DNA of 60,849 nucleotides from Kiritimatiellia bacterium (GTDB lineage Bacteria; Verrucomicrobiota; Kiritimatiellia; RFP12; UBA1067): assembly GCA_017962315.1 (NCBI GenBank), contig JAGCVN010000079.1, positions 1-60,849 of the forward strand, given 5' to 3'. Numbering within the stretch: position 1 is the first letter of the stretch; every line of letters begins with the position of its first letter. Shown piece by piece: positions 36,225 to 46,361 of this stretch. A program made the translations under genes and the position numbers. The notes under the pieces were generated by a model, which made no database searches, was not told where the DNA came from, and saw only the letters and a program-made list of their open reading frames with translations.

Positions 36225-37979
36225 TTACCGCGCTGTCCGTTCCGCCGCCTCCGCGACGCTCAGGGCGCGGGGGTAGAGCGCCATGCGCGTCACCGCCGGA
36301 GGAACGGTCGCCGGGCGACGCGAGGCGTAACGGGCGGAGGGCGCGAAACGGACACACTCCGGCTGGAGCTTGCCGTCCACGACGACGAACAGGGTACGCG
36401 AGGCATAATCTGCGACAAAAGCCGCGCGGTGCGCCCCTTTCGCAGGGAAAAATCCCGGCTTGGTTTGTAATGAAACGCCCTTCGCCGGAAGGTCGAGCTG
36501 CAACACAGGCGCCAGCTTACACCGGTTTTTCCGTATCCGCATACCACACTGCCCGTCAAAGGTACTGAATAGAAAGGCATCTTGCTCCAGTTTATCCAGA
36601 TCGGTTTCCAGAACGATGGCGAAACCATCCGTCTCCCACGTCCCGAACCCTTCCGGAATCGCGACGCCCCCGTCGGAGAGCGGCACGGCGGGAAACGGTT
36701 CCGGCGCCCCGGCCTTGCGCACCACGGGCACACGATAAGCCCCCCCCGCGCAGACAGCCCACCTCGCGCCGTCCCGCTCGCAGATCCGTTCGACCGGTTC
36801 CATGACGTCGTACAGGAAAATCTCAGGCTGTCCCCATTCGATTTTTCCGCCGGGAAAGAGAACACCTTCGGCAGCGAAGACCGGATTGCCTCTGGCGAGG
36901 CGCATCACGCGGTTCGTCCCGAAGTAGAACAACGCAGGATCGAAACGGGTTTTGTCTGGGCGGAAGGTCACACGCCCCGCGTTCCGTTCCGTCAACAGAT
37001 TTCCCGATACAAAAGTCGCGTTGGTAAACGCCAGCACGACGTCACCGCCCAAACGGAACGGCGTACCCGCGCCGACCTCGGCGGGGACGGCGGCGCGTAG
37101 CGGCCGCCACGCCTGCCATGTCGCCCCGTCGTCGTCCGAATACGTGATCGAGACGGCGTTGGTCCCGGAACGACCGAACACATAGAGCCGTTCGAACGGC
37201 GTTTGGAACGGCGCGGCCCACGAAAGCGCGGACGGCGCCGTTCCAAGGGCAGTCCGCCAACGCCGAAAGGCACCGGACGGGAGCGGGGGTGCTGCACGAT
37301 GTTCCGCCACCGTTTCGACAGGAGACTCCGGCTCAATCCCGGTACAACGCAATACTTCGTCGGGCGCAAGGACGGCGGCATGGACGCGCCAACCGGAAAG
37401 TCGGCCCTCAAAGGAGTTCGAGAAAGAACGGCGGCCTCCGAGGATCAAATCGGGGAAACCGTGCGACCGCGCGGGTTTGCAAGGGTTGTGCAGGGTTCCC
37501 TGCCAGACGCCGTCGAGAAAAAGCGACCAGCCGCCATGGCCATCGCGGGGATTGTGAACGAGCGCCGCATGATGCCACTTGGTATCCCCCATCACCCCGG
37601 CGTTGGGGAAGTCGCGTTCAAACTGGAGTTTGCCGCCACCGTGGACATCGCTGACGAAGAGGCGGAACCGGATCTGGTTTCCGGAACGGGCCAGCGAAAG
37701 CGTCCAGCCGTTGGCGTCGTCGCGGCACCCCGCCAATGCCCAATAGCGTTGACCGGGGTCGCCGGTCTTCCGGAACCAGCCCTCGACCGTGAAAGGTTCG
37801 GAAAAACCGCAAACCTTTCCCATTCCAGGCGCGACAAGGTAGGCGTGTGTCCCGACCCCGCCGGAGAACGCATAGCCGGAAACACCGGCGGTATGCCCTT
37901 CTGCGGGAGAAACCCCCTCCGGACTGGGCAGAAACGTCGTCGTTGCAAGCAGTGAAAGAATAAAAGTGGCAAACATCAT
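36225..37979 (-). CDS. Secreted LamG/ConA-like lectin protein, possibly sialidase-related
   Basis: 584 residues with a short signal peptide (MMFATFILSLLATTTF). Residues about 25-220 are a LamG/concanavalin-like domain: FTVEGWFRKTGDPGQRYWAL, KWHHAALVHNPRDG, WSLFLDGVWQG, FEGRLSGWRVHAAVL. The middle has SITYSDDDGATWQAW, an Asp-box-like repeat of sialidases. The C-terminal third looks like a second jelly-roll. No full set of sialidase catalytic residues was seen. The -10 TATACT ends 8 bases before the ATG, so translation may be leaderless. Confidence 0.7.
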   Translation of the reverse strand: MMFATFILSLLATTTFLPSPEGVSPAEGHTAGVSGYAFSGGVGTHAYLVAPGMGKVCGFSEPFTVEGWFRKTGDPGQRYWALAGCRDDANGWTLSLARSGNQIRFRLFVSDVHGGGKLQFERDFPNAGVMGDTKWHHAALVHNPRDGHGGWSLFLDGVWQGTLHNPCKPARSHGFPDLILGGRRSFSNSFEGRLSGWRVHAAVLAPDEVLRCTGIEPESPVETVAEHRAAPPLPSGAFRRWRTALGTAPSALSWAAPFQTPFERLYVFGRSGTNAVSITYSDDDGATWQAWRPLRAAVPAEVGAGTPFRLGGDVVLAFTNATFVSGNLLTERNAGRVTFRPDKTRFDPALFYFGTNRVMRLARGNPVFAAEGVLFPGGKIEWGQPEIFLYDVMEPVERICERDGARWAVCAGGAYRVPVVRKAGAPEPFPAVPLSDGGVAIPEGFGTWETDGFAIVLETDLDKLEQDAFLFSTFDGQCGMRIRKNRCKLAPVLQLDLPAKGVSLQTKPGFFPAKGAHRAAFVADYASRTLFVVVDGKLQPECVRFAPSARYASRRPATVPPAVTRMALYPRALSVAEAAERTAR

Positions 37980-37987
37980 GGGGGATG

Positions 37988-38016
37988 AGTATAACGAAAT
38001 TTAAGCCGCTTCCAAG
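37988..38016 (-). promoter_or_regulatory. Promoter TTGGAA-17-TATACT with leaderless spacing
   Basis: On the minus strand TTGGAA (38011-38016), 17 bases, TATACT (37988-37993), 8 bases, ATG at 37979. The intervening bases (CATCCCCC) contain no ribosome binding site. Confidence 0.55.
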
Positions 38017-38027
38017 TTTTTTTGTTC

Positions 38028-39539
38028 TCACCGCATGAATTTCACGGCAATGGCCTTGCCCTTCGTACCGAGGGAACTCAAAGGACGGACGGCGATTGTA
38101 AGCGTCTTGCCGGACGGCAGTTCGGAGAGCGGAATCTCCACCGTGGTGATGCCACGGTTCGGCTCGCGGCCTATGCCAAGGTTTGCGCCCTCGAAATAGA
38201 CACTCTTGAAAAGCCGCTCGTTCAAGTTGTCCCCTACCACAACAACGTCGTAGGCGTAGACGCGGGAATCTGGATTGCCGTCGGCAAGCGGTATCTTAAT
38301 GGAGAGGTGCGGGGAGACGGCGTCCGCAGAATTCTTTTCTCTCACGTCCCGCTCCGTGCGCTTTCGTTTCCGCGTTATCACACTATCAACGACCAGTTTC
38401 GCCTGTTTCTGAAATTCGGGGCAACCGATGGCTTTCTTCAGTTCTTCTCTCGAAAAGGGATGCTTACCCGTTTCCCCTTCCCCATTCCCTGTCCTCCAAC
38501 CCAGTGGCAACACCCAGTCTGGACCGAGCTTTCCGCCTTTTCCAACTTCATATCGCTCGAAAACCACCATGTCGTCGTAGACGTTCACGATCATCGCCTG
38601 TCGAGACGGGTTCTTGCATTCACTCCAGGCAGACTTCCGCTCGACTTCGGTGATGAACACATCGCGCTTCGTGATGTGCTCGTTTGCGTCAAGACCGTTT
38701 CCTCCGTCCATACGGCATGCACCGACCTGTATGTTTGGGAAAAAGCCGCCGAACGAGTCGAAGTAGATCGTCTTCCAGTCCGCGTTCGACTGGTGCCAGT
38801 GGCCGAAGAACGCGACGGCGTTCGGGAACGCCCTGAGCGCATGGTTGCATTGAAAGTGGTTACGGGCGTGCGAGAGGATAAAGAAAGGCTTCGTACCCAT
38901 GAGCGAATATTCCTCGGACTTGGAGTTGATGAAGTCCGCGAGCGTTTGCTCGTCCGTCTGCCAGTGGCGCCCGAAGAAGTGGTACCCTTTTACCTCCTTG
39001 TGCCAAACTTCTTCGTACTTCTCGCCCCAGACCATTTCCCAATGTTTCGGAAGGTCGCCGCAAAGCACGTGTTTCTTGCGTTCGGCGGGGTCTTTCCAAA
39101 TGTTCGGCGCCCACGCGCCCGGACCGCCCGCCGAGTCGCCGTAGAGTTCGTGGTTGCCGACGACAAGCAGCTTCTCGACCTTATGTCCGTCTTTCGCCTT
39201 CCCGTTCGGAAAGCACTTATCGAAAATGTCTCGGTGGTACTGAACCTCCACGTTCTTGCCGCGATGCGCCGCATCACCCAGATGCATAAAAGCGTCGATG
39301 TTTCGGGTGCGAAAGAGCCGCATCGCGTTGGTTACGTAGGTAAGTGGGAAACCACCGTGCGGCTTCACGCCATCCCAGCCGGACTGAAGATGCGTATCCG
39401 AGAGGATGCCGAAGACGAGGTTTGGTGGCTTCGTCATCTTCCACCCCTGCGGTGCGGCAAACATGATACCCCCCGGCAGTGCCGAGAAGCCCAACGCGGC
39501 AAGGCATCCCTTCAGAGTCTCTCTGCGTGATATTCTCAT
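38028..39539 (-). CDS. Tat-exported calcineurin-like metallophosphoesterase
   Basis: 503 residues. SRRETLKGCLAALGF is a twin-arginine signal. The two-metal phosphoesterase motifs appear in order: GILSDTHL (D-x-H), HLGDAAHRG (GD), VGNHELYG (GNH[DE]), LSHARNH and FFGHWHQS (GHxH). The C-terminal 150 residues are a strand-rich domain ending KAIAVKFMR. Likely role is release of phosphate from an extracytoplasmic substrate. Export by Tat fits a metal cofactor loaded in the cytoplasm. The family includes Tat-dependent phosphodiesterases of Verrucomicrobia and Planctomycetes. Confidence 0.85.
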   Translation of the reverse strand: MRISRRETLKGCLAALGFSALPGGIMFAAPQGWKMTKPPNLVFGILSDTHLQSGWDGVKPHGGFPLTYVTNAMRLFRTRNIDAFMHLGDAAHRGKNVEVQYHRDIFDKCFPNGKAKDGHKVEKLLVVGNHELYGDSAGGPGAWAPNIWKDPAERKKHVLCGDLPKHWEMVWGEKYEEVWHKEVKGYHFFGRHWQTDEQTLADFINSKSEEYSLMGTKPFFILSHARNHFQCNHALRAFPNAVAFFGHWHQSNADWKTIYFDSFGGFFPNIQVGACRMDGGNGLDANEHITKRDVFITEVERKSAWSECKNPSRQAMIVNVYDDMVVFERYEVGKGGKLGPDWVLPLGWRTGNGEGETGKHPFSREELKKAIGCPEFQKQAKLVVDSVITRKRKRTERDVREKNSADAVSPHLSIKIPLADGNPDSRVYAYDVVVVGDNLNERLFKSVYFEGANLGIGREPNRGITTVEIPLSELPSGKTLTIAVRPLSSLGTKGKAIAVKFMR

Positions 39540-39676
39540 TGATTGGTTTCCATTCGCCTGGCTGGTGCCGTGTCAGCGAGAAAGGACGGATAACCGGCAT
39601 GGTAGCTCTCCGGCGTTACCCCGTACACAACCGTCGCCGCACCGGGACAACGGGCAAAAATCCGTTGACGTAAAGG

Positions 39677-41540
39677 CTACCGTACGATGCATATCGTGCC
39701 CGGACGCCAGACGACGTATCCTTTGCCGTCGGCGGTGAGTTTGACCTTGTACCCGTTCGCGCCGAACGTGAACGACGGCTCGCCTGCCAGCGTCCCCATC
39801 GCGGAGATCACCGGACGATGCGCCGCCCGTGGAGAGCGTCACGGAGTTGTCGAGCGTGACCGTCTCGCCGCTTCCCGACGCACCGCCTCGGCTGCACCAG
39901 AGCTGCACGAGGTAGCGGCGTCCAGGAACAAGCCTGCGGAACGTGATGGAGGCCGCGTGCGGCGAAACGGTGGAGTAGAGTCCGCAACCGAGCATCGTGC
40001 GGTAAGGTGCGGAAATGTCCCCTTCCGTAGCGATGCCCGCCGCCCATGCAAGGCCACTGTCGTTCTGCGCCGAACCGAATCCCTGGAATTTCAGGTCTGC
40101 TGCACGCCATCCGTTGGCGGTGCGCGAACCCTCAAAGAACGTCACGCCGTTGACGGTCGTCGTCGCCGAGTTGTACGGGACGACGTTGGGCGCGATGCCG
40201 TAGGCGTAGCGGAACGCGCCCGTCGTGTCGACGTCGGCGTCGCCCGTCACGTCGCAGGGCGCCTCCCACGTCACGTTTCCGGCACCGGCGATTCCGTTTG
40301 CGCCGATGCGGAAGAGCCGCACGGCGGTCCCGCCGACGTTGCCGTTCGTCCCGTACCTGTTGGAACGAAGAACCGCTGTGTGCCGTCCGTTGGCAAGACC
40401 CGACCTGAACACCCGTGCGTAGGGCAGCTGGAGCGTCTTGCTGTACTGCGTGTCGTAGAGCGGATGCGACGTAAAGGCGTCGCCGTCGATGGAAATCTCC
40501 AGTACGCCCGCGTCGTTCCCCGCGAGCACGAACGCACCGAAGTCCGTGCCCGTGAATTCAACCGTCATCACGCTGCCCGGCGTCCGGCTCCAGAGGATCG
40601 CGTCGTTCTTGTAGTTGGCGCGGCACGTGGCGGAGAGCGCGCTCCAGTCCGGGACGGAATAGTACCAGCCGTCGCCAAGCGCGGCGCGGCCAGACGGAAT
40701 CCAGTGCGCGTTCTCGTAGCATCCCGCGTCGATGGCGGCGGGAAGCTCGTACGGCGCGGACGCGCCGACGGACACACCCCATCCCTCCGCATCCAGAAGC
40801 ACGTCGATGAGGTCGGAGATGAACTGGCAGCCCGCCGCGTTGGGATGGCAGTCGCCGCCGTAGTCGGTCCACGTGAACGTCCCGGCGGCCTCGGCATTCA
40901 CAAGCGCCTTGGCGACGTTGACGGTGGGGATTCCGTAGCGTTCCGCCACGGCAAGGTGCGCGGCGTAGGAGACGGGGAGGTTGCCGGCGCGGACGGTCTC
41001 GAGCATGTCGGACGTCATGAACAGCACCATCACGATGTCCATCTTCGGATTCGCCCGGCGGGCCTGGCGCACGATGCCCTCCATGCCGCGCAGACACACC
41101 TCGTAGGGATGGTCAGGGTTCACGTGGTCGTTGACGGCGAACTCCACGAACAGCGCGTCGGGCACGCCCCGCGCCAGCACGTCGTCGCCGAACCGGAACG
41201 CGCCCGCCGTGGAACAGGTCGAGGAGAGTCCCGCCCGCGTGAAGGAGAGTTGCGCCGTCGGGAAGCGGTTCGTGAGGCTGTTCTCCACGAGCGGACGGAA
41301 TCCGTTCGCCTCGGTGATGGAGCCGCCGAGGAACGCAACCGTTCCCGCGCCCTTCTCGGCGAACGCCGCAGGCGCGTTGCGCAGCGGCACGCGCGTCGTG
41401 ATCGCGCCGTCGCTCAATTCGGCGCCAACCGACGGCGAGGCCGCCGCCATACAGATGGCAGCCGCTACAAGTGCGCCTTTTTCGATTACCGCCGTACAAA
41501 ATTGGACTAAACGGATAACAAACTTCCACTGCATTTTCAT
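39677..41540 (-). pseudogene. Secreted SGNH/GDSL hydrolase with a C-terminal frameshift
   Basis: The signal peptide ends ASPSVGA. The SGNH blocks are present: FLGGSITEANG (Ser block), FVEFAVNDHVNP (Asn block) and GGDCHPNAAG (catalytic Asp-x-x-His variant). Lectin-like strand-rich segments follow. Near 39815 the reading frame slips: the uncorrected frame turns into an Arg-rich, unlikely sequence running to 39573, while the adjacent frame gives ISAMGTLAGEPSFTFGANGY, then VVWRPGTICIVR and a TAG at 39677. Removing one T in CATCGTCCGG restores it. Either a real mutation or a sequencing error. The hydrolase part is intact, so the enzyme may still work. Substrates are probably acetylated or esterified glycans. 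Confidence 0.75.
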
Positions 41541-41576
41541 TGGATGCCACCTTTCTCACTTGCAAAAACAAACGAA

Positions 41577-41606
41577 ATTCTATCTTACCCCCTTCACATT
41601 CGTCAA
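41577..41606 (-). promoter_or_regulatory. Promoter TTGACG-18-TAGAAT for the SGNH hydrolase
   Basis: On the minus strand TTGACG (41601-41606), 18 bases, TAGAAT (41577-41582), with AAGGTGG before the ATG at 41540. It lies downstream of the giant secretion operon, so the hydrolase is separately transcribed. Confidence 0.6.
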
Positions 41607-41622
41607 GCCAAGATGAAAATGT

Positions 41623-44600
41623 TTAAAGCACGCGCCAGCCGACGACCGTCCATCGGCCGGTAAAGGCGTCACGGACAATCGTCACCGCCGCACGGCTTTC
41701 GCCCAACACGACAGGGCGTTCTTCCGTCGAAGCGGGGCCGAGTGTCTGTACGGAGAGGATGACCAAGTAGAGACTCTGGCGGAAGGAGACCTTGTCCGCC
41801 AACGAGGAAACAATCTCTTCGTCGTAGTCGTGCAGGGGATGCAGCTCCGCCGTTTCGTCCTCCCACGGGTTTTTCTGACGGGCCGCGTTTGCGAGACGGT
41901 TGGTGAGCAACGGCGGCATCATGTCGGCGAAGCACCGCCAGCCGACGTAGGTCTGATCGTTCGTCAACGCTTCAAGGTAAACCTCCGCCCAGTTGTCCAG
42001 CGGCTTCGCTTTGAGGAAGGAGACACCCTCCGTCGAGGCACCGTTGGCGATGTTCGTCCATCCGAACGGGATGCCGTTCAACATCAGGCGTACGACATCC
42101 TCGTTTTCGGTGTTCGCCTGGACCAACCCCCTCCACGGGGCGGGCGTCGGGTGGACGGTGAAGAGGTCGAGCAACGCGGCACCGGCGCGCGTGGCGAAGT
42201 TGATTGTGTCGTAGCGGGTTTTCTCTGCCTCGTCCTCCCGTGTCTTCCGGAGGAAACTACCGTAGACATCGCCGATTTCGCCGATGCGCGTAAACGGTTT
42301 GTCGTGGTGGATGAAGGGCAGCTCCGCGACCTCGGTGAGGTTGGTGGAGCGAATGTTCTCGCCCTTCCATTCCAATCCGTCGGGGAAAGCGGCCCAGTTG
42401 TCTTCCCCCCACATATTACGGCGGGGGTCCGGCGCGTAGAGGTTCGTCACGACGTTGAAGGGGATGACCTTCGGCGGGTTTTCATGCGTGAGCAACGCTT
42501 CGTCCACAATCTGGTCTTGTTCATACTCGGAACCGTCAGGTCTCACGGTCGTGACCGGACGGACCCAGATACGGTTGACCTCGCCATGTCGGATTTCGCC
42601 GAGTGCGTAGTAGTTGGTGACCGGTTGCTGCTCCGTCACGCCGTTCTCGCCGGGGACCTCGCTGAATTCAACCTCCATGAAATTGACCGTCTGTTTCGGG
42701 TAGACCGTCCAGAAGTAGCCCTGGAAATCACGTCCCGGCTGTACCCGTTCGAGGTCATGGACAACCCGTCCCCCTTTGGAATTCCCGTTTTCGTCACCTT
42801 CCTTCAGGTAATACCGGTTTGATTCATCGAGATCGCCGAGGGTCGGCTCCTGGATGGTGGGGAACATCTTGTTGAGGATGTTCGGGAAGTGCGAGAAGGA
42901 GCGGTGGAGTCTGTCCCAGTCGAAATCGTCATCGAACGGCGTCGCGGTGAGATAGGTGTACAGTTCCGACGTGGAATTGGTCGGAAGAAGGTAGAGCAAT
43001 TCGTCCAGCGCCACCCCCAGTTCGCCGGGCATGGGTAACGGCTTGACGCGCTGCACTTCCAAACCCATCGCCACATTGTCCCGTGTCAACGTCCAGGTAT
43101 TGGTCGTGCCGGATTCACATACCGTCAACGCCGTGACGACGTTCGTGACCATTTCGTACTCCAGCGTGACGGTCTCGTCTTCATTGGTGACGGGATGCCC
43201 GACGGCACGGACGGTAAAAAGAATCCGGTTCGTCGGATCGATCCAGAACTCGGCAAACTGGTTGGTTGAGGTGAAGGGAATCGTTTCGTTGGCGAGCGTG
43301 GTAAGGGAAACCACGTCGTTCGTCAGGAAACCGCCGTCCCCCGTTTCCCACAGCATCCACGTACGGTCGTGACGGTAGTCGGGACTCTGCGCGTAAAGCA
43401 GCCGGTAGGAAGTCTCCGCATCGGGCTGCCAGGTGATGACGGGGTTGGTGACCGTCAGGTAGGTGTAGACGTTGGTGACGAGGGCGACCTGCACCACCTG
43501 GTTCGATTCGGTCGGTTCGAAGACCGTTGTTTCCTGTTCCCCGTCGACGTAGGCGACCTCGTTGGATTCCGTGACGACCCAGACCAGGTTCGTCTCCTCC
43601 TCGACGATGTTCGTAACGGCGGGGTGGAAAGCAAGCCACACCGGGGTCTGCTCGATATTGAAGGCACCGTTGGTATCGACGACCGGCCATTGTTCCAGTC
43701 CGAGCGGCGTGAAGAACTGTTCCACGTAGGGCGAATAGACGGAATTCGTGCCGACATCGGGCCAGTACGGGTGCGTAGGCATGGCCGGGGTGAACCAAAG
43801 CTCCTGCTGGAACGTCGCCGCCAGCCAGAGCGGGTTGGCGTAGACCGAGGAGCCGACGGCGGAGAGATAGGATTCCTTCCAGGCGCGGAAGAGCGTTTGC
43901 ATGACGGTGTTGCTTGAACCCGGATCATTCCAACGGAACCAGTCCCGCAACAGACTCGCGTTCCATCCCATGTTCGTGGTCGTGGCGATGTCGTCGCTGT
44001 TCGTGTAGATACCGACGTAGGCGGCGAAGTTCAGTTCGTTCCCCTGGCCGTCGCGGTACGGCGAGACCGGCGCGAACGGATACCAGTACTCCACCGCGAC
44101 GGCATAGTGGTTGCTGAGCGAGGCATCGAGTTCATAGAAGTCGAAATCGACATCCGGCGGTAGATTCTCGCTGGGCTTTCCGCCCTCCGGCGCGTAGAGC
44201 GGGAAGACGGAGACCTTGTTGATGAGCGGCACGGCTTCGACCGCGTAATCGACGCGCGTGGCGAGTGCCTGTCCGGTCGTCTGTTCACCTTCGACCACTT
44301 CCGCCGTGAACGAAGAAATTTGCGGGATGCGGTCGCCGTCCAGTTCGTTCACGATGGAATACGGGATGGCGACGCCCTCCGGCATTTGGTAATCGTCGTT
44401 CTCCAGTGCCCCCGCTTTCGCCATGCCGGAGACGTAGACGTTCACGAAATCGAGCCACTTGGCCTTGAACTCGGAATCGTTGTACCAGGGCGTTTCATCC
44501 TTCCCGTTTCCGTTCCCGTAGCGGACGACCTTCCACGACGCCAGATTGGTGACGCTGTTCAAATTGAACTTGTGCAGCGTCCCGCTGTGGAACGCATGGG

Positions 44601-45432
44601 TGCCGAGCGCGGCGCGGACATGGTTGCTGGGGAAGGCGAGCGGAACCGTGTCGGGATCCGGATCGTAGGAAAAACAGGTAAAGGGGCACCGTTCCTCCGC
44701 GATGCCCGGCACGTCGTTCGTCTCCGCGAAAACGCGGTTGAACCAGTTGGTGACATCCGCCTGCGCGTGGCAGACGCGGGCGAGACGCTGGGAGACCGCC
44801 CCCGAAGCGTAGTAGTTCGCGTCGGCGCAGCCGGAGAGATCGACCACCGCGAACGCGAAACGCAAAGGGTTGAGTTCGCCCGCTTCGGGGTCGATCCACG
44901 ACCATGCGCTGCGGAGCGGATACGCCTCTTCGGAGGCATCGAGCGGCAGACCATTCGTAAGCGCGGCGGGAATCATCCGCAACACCTCCGGGGTCAGCAG
45001 ATTCACGACGTCGTTCGAACCGGGGGAGGTCATCACCGCGCCGTGCCAAAACGTGTAGCGGTCCGAATGTACACCGTAGCGGTCGCGCAGGTAGTCGGGC
45101 GAGAACCATTGCCCGACAGGCGCGACGCGGCGTCCGGGGACGGGCGACGCGACTTCCCCGAGGCTCGCATTGGAGACGACCAGCCCCTCCTCGAGCTGGC
45201 GCACGGCGAGCCAGAGCGCCTGCGGCATCTGGTCGCGCGCCGTCTGCGCGTGGCGCTGATTCAAGGCGATGCGGCGAAGGGAACGCGAACTGGCAAGGAA
45301 CGCGACCGCGAGAACGGCAAGCAGCGAAAGGACGCCGAGCGTGACGATCAACGCCGCGCCGCCATCGCGCGGCCGCAACCGGAATCCCGACGGCAGAGTC
45401 CCCGTCACCGTGATTTTTTTCAACCCGATCAT
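41623..45432 (-). CDS. Giant GspK/PilX-like pseudopilin-type protein
   Basis: 1269 residues. After a basic leader comes DGGAALIVTLGVLSLLAVLAVAF, a pseudopilin-type hydrophobic helix. The glutamate expected at +5 is missing, as is normal for GspK, which caps the pseudopilus tip. RRIALNQRHAQTARDQMPQAL resembles the GspK/PilX helix extension. The remaining 1100 residues are far longer than GspK (about 300), rich in Thr, Asn and Glu and beta-like. Large proteins of this kind occur in Verrucomicrobia as 'Verru_Chthon cassette protein A'; that match is from memory of layout, not a search. It overlaps the GspJ-like gene by 4 bases and closes the operon. Confidence 0.65.
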   Translation of the reverse strand: MIGLKKITVTGTLPSGFRLRPRDGGAALIVTLGVLSLLAVLAVAFLASSRSLRRIALNQRHAQTARDQMPQALWLAVRQLEEGLVVSNASLGEVASPVPGRRVAPVGQWFSPDYLRDRYGVHSDRYTFWHGAVMTSPGSNDVVNLLTPEVLRMIPAALTNGLPLDASEEAYPLRSAWSWIDPEAGELNPLRFAFAVVDLSGCADANYYASGAVSQRLARVCHAQADVTNWFNRVFAETNDVPGIAEERCPFTCFSYDPDPDTVPLAFPSNHVRAALGTHAFHSGTLHKFNLNSVTNLASWKVVRYGNGNGKDETPWYNDSEFKAKWLDFVNVYVSGMAKAGALENDDYQMPEGVAIPYSIVNELDGDRIPQISSFTAEVVEGEQTTGQALATRVDYAVEAVPLINKVSVFPLYAPEGGKPSENLPPDVDFDFYELDASLSNHYAVAVEYWYPFAPVSPYRDGQGNELNFAAYVGIYTNSDDIATTTNMGWNASLLRDWFRWNDPGSSNTVMQTLFRAWKESYLSAVGSSVYANPLWLAATFQQELWFTPAMPTHPYWPDVGTNSVYSPYVEQFFTPLGLEQWPVVDTNGAFNIEQTPVWLAFHPAVTNIVEEETNLVWVVTESNEVAYVDGEQETTVFEPTESNQVVQVALVTNVYTYLTVTNPVITWQPDAETSYRLLYAQSPDYRHDRTWMLWETGDGGFLTNDVVSLTTLANETIPFTSTNQFAEFWIDPTNRILFTVRAVGHPVTNEDETVTLEYEMVTNVVTALTVCESGTTNTWTLTRDNVAMGLEVQRVKPLPMPGELGVALDELLYLLPTNSTSELYTYLTATPFDDDFDWDRLHRSFSHFPNILNKMFPTIQEPTLGDLDESNRYYLKEGDENGNSKGGRVVHDLERVQPGRDFQGYFWTVYPKQTVNFMEVEFSEVPGENGVTEQQPVTNYYALGEIRHGEVNRIWVRPVTTVRPDGSEYEQDQIVDEALLTHENPPKVIPFNVVTNLYAPDPRRNMWGEDNWAAFPDGLEWKGENIRSTNLTEVAELPFIHHDKPFTRIGEIGDVYGSFLRKTREDEAEKTRYDTINFATRAGAALLDLFTVHPTPAPWRGLVQANTENEDVVRLMLNGIPFGWTNIANGASTEGVSFLKAKPLDNWAEVYLEALTNDQTYVGWRCFADMMPPLLTNRLANAARQKNPWEDETAELHPLHDYDEEIVSSLADKVSFRQSLYLVILSVQTLGPASTEERPVVLGESRAAVTIVRDAFTGRWTVVGWRVL

Positions 45433-46361
45433 AAAACCTCCTCACTTCCGTATGCCGGGAAAGGAACCAGGTGCAGATACGGCACACCCAGCGATTCGCG
45501 ACGCAAACGCGCGTCTTCCGATGTCTCGTCCAGCAGCCGCCGGTATTCGTTCCGTTCCGCTTCGTCCTTGAACGCACGCAACTGGATGGTGACGCTGACC
45601 GGCAGCGCATTCGTCACCAGCGGCACCGTGTTCGTCACCAGTGCGCTTGCGCTGAAATCCTCCACGCGCGCGCAGGTGAGCGCGACACGAGAAGAGGCTC
45701 TGTCGGGGGAAGGTTCGGACGCATCCTCCCAAATCTCCTTCACCTGCTTGCCGACCAGTTCATCCGAATAGAGGGGATACACTTCGCGGATGATCTCGCC
45801 GTCGGCGTTCGCGGCGTATTTCACGCAGTCGAGTGAAAGCCGCCACTTGTTCTCGCCGTTTTCCGCCTGTTCGAAACCACGGGGGGAGGACGGGCGGACG
45901 AAACAGAGGAAATAATTCCGTTCCCCCGCGCCTATGTCGCGCTTCGGCACGTCGATGCAGAACGTCACGTTCGAGGAAACATCGCCGGCCGTATCGGCGA
46001 CCGCCTGGCGCAAATCGTCGTCCCACTGGCGGAAAAAGCGGTCCACCTCGCCGTCCTGCATCTCGTTGTGCGCTTCGCCCGACCAGAAAACCGACGCCTT
46101 GTTGAGCAGCGCCAGCACCGTCGCCGTGACGATCGCCATCAACGCGAGCGCGGAAACCAGTTCGATCATCGTCATGCCGGCCCGTCTCCGTGCGGGAAGT
46201 TTAAACGCAGAGGCGCAGAGGCGCAGAAGCGCGGCGCACGGCGCACGGTATGCGGTATGCGGCAGACCTCCGGTCCCCCGCGTCTCCTCCATACGCACCC
46301 GGTGGAAACCGAACGACCGGGCCGCCTCCCCGCCCGTTTCCACATCTCTTCTCTTTTTCAT
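45429..46361 (-). CDS. GspJ-like minor pseudopilin with a very long leader
   Basis: 310 residues. The class III prepilin site is RRRAG|MTMIELVSALALMAIV, with Glu at +5. The leader before it is 62 residues, far beyond the normal 5-30, and part of it (LLRLCASAF) is the translation of a CGCAGAG repeat. The rest (FWSGEAHNEMQDGEVDRFFRQWDDDLRQ) is typical of GspJ/PilW. An internal ATG at codon 24 could give a shorter leader. ATGA overlap with both the preceding 138-residue gene and the GspK-like gene. Confidence 0.75.
   Translation of the reverse strand: MKKRRDVETGGEAARSFGFHRVRMEETRGTGGLPHTAYRAPCAALLRLCASAFKLPARRRAGMTMIELVSALALMAIVTATVLALLNKASVFWSGEAHNEMQDGEVDRFFRQWDDDLRQAVADTAGDVSSNVTFCIDVPKRDIGAGERNYFLCFVRPSSPRGFEQAENGENKWRLSLDCVKYAANADGEIIREVYPLYSDELVGKQVKEIWEDASEPSPDRASSRVALTCARVEDFSASALVTNTVPLVTNALPVSVTIQLRAFKDEAERNEYRRLLDETSEDARLRRESLGVPYLHLVPFPAYGSEEVL
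46203..46229. repeat. CGCAGAG tandem repeat inside the GspJ-like leader
   Basis: AAACGCAGAGGCGCAGAGG and continuing to GCGCAGAAG, in 8-base steps. On the coding (minus) strand it is translated as part of the prepilin leader (LRLCASAF). Related copies lie at 46786, 54937 and 54999. Confidence 0.7.
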
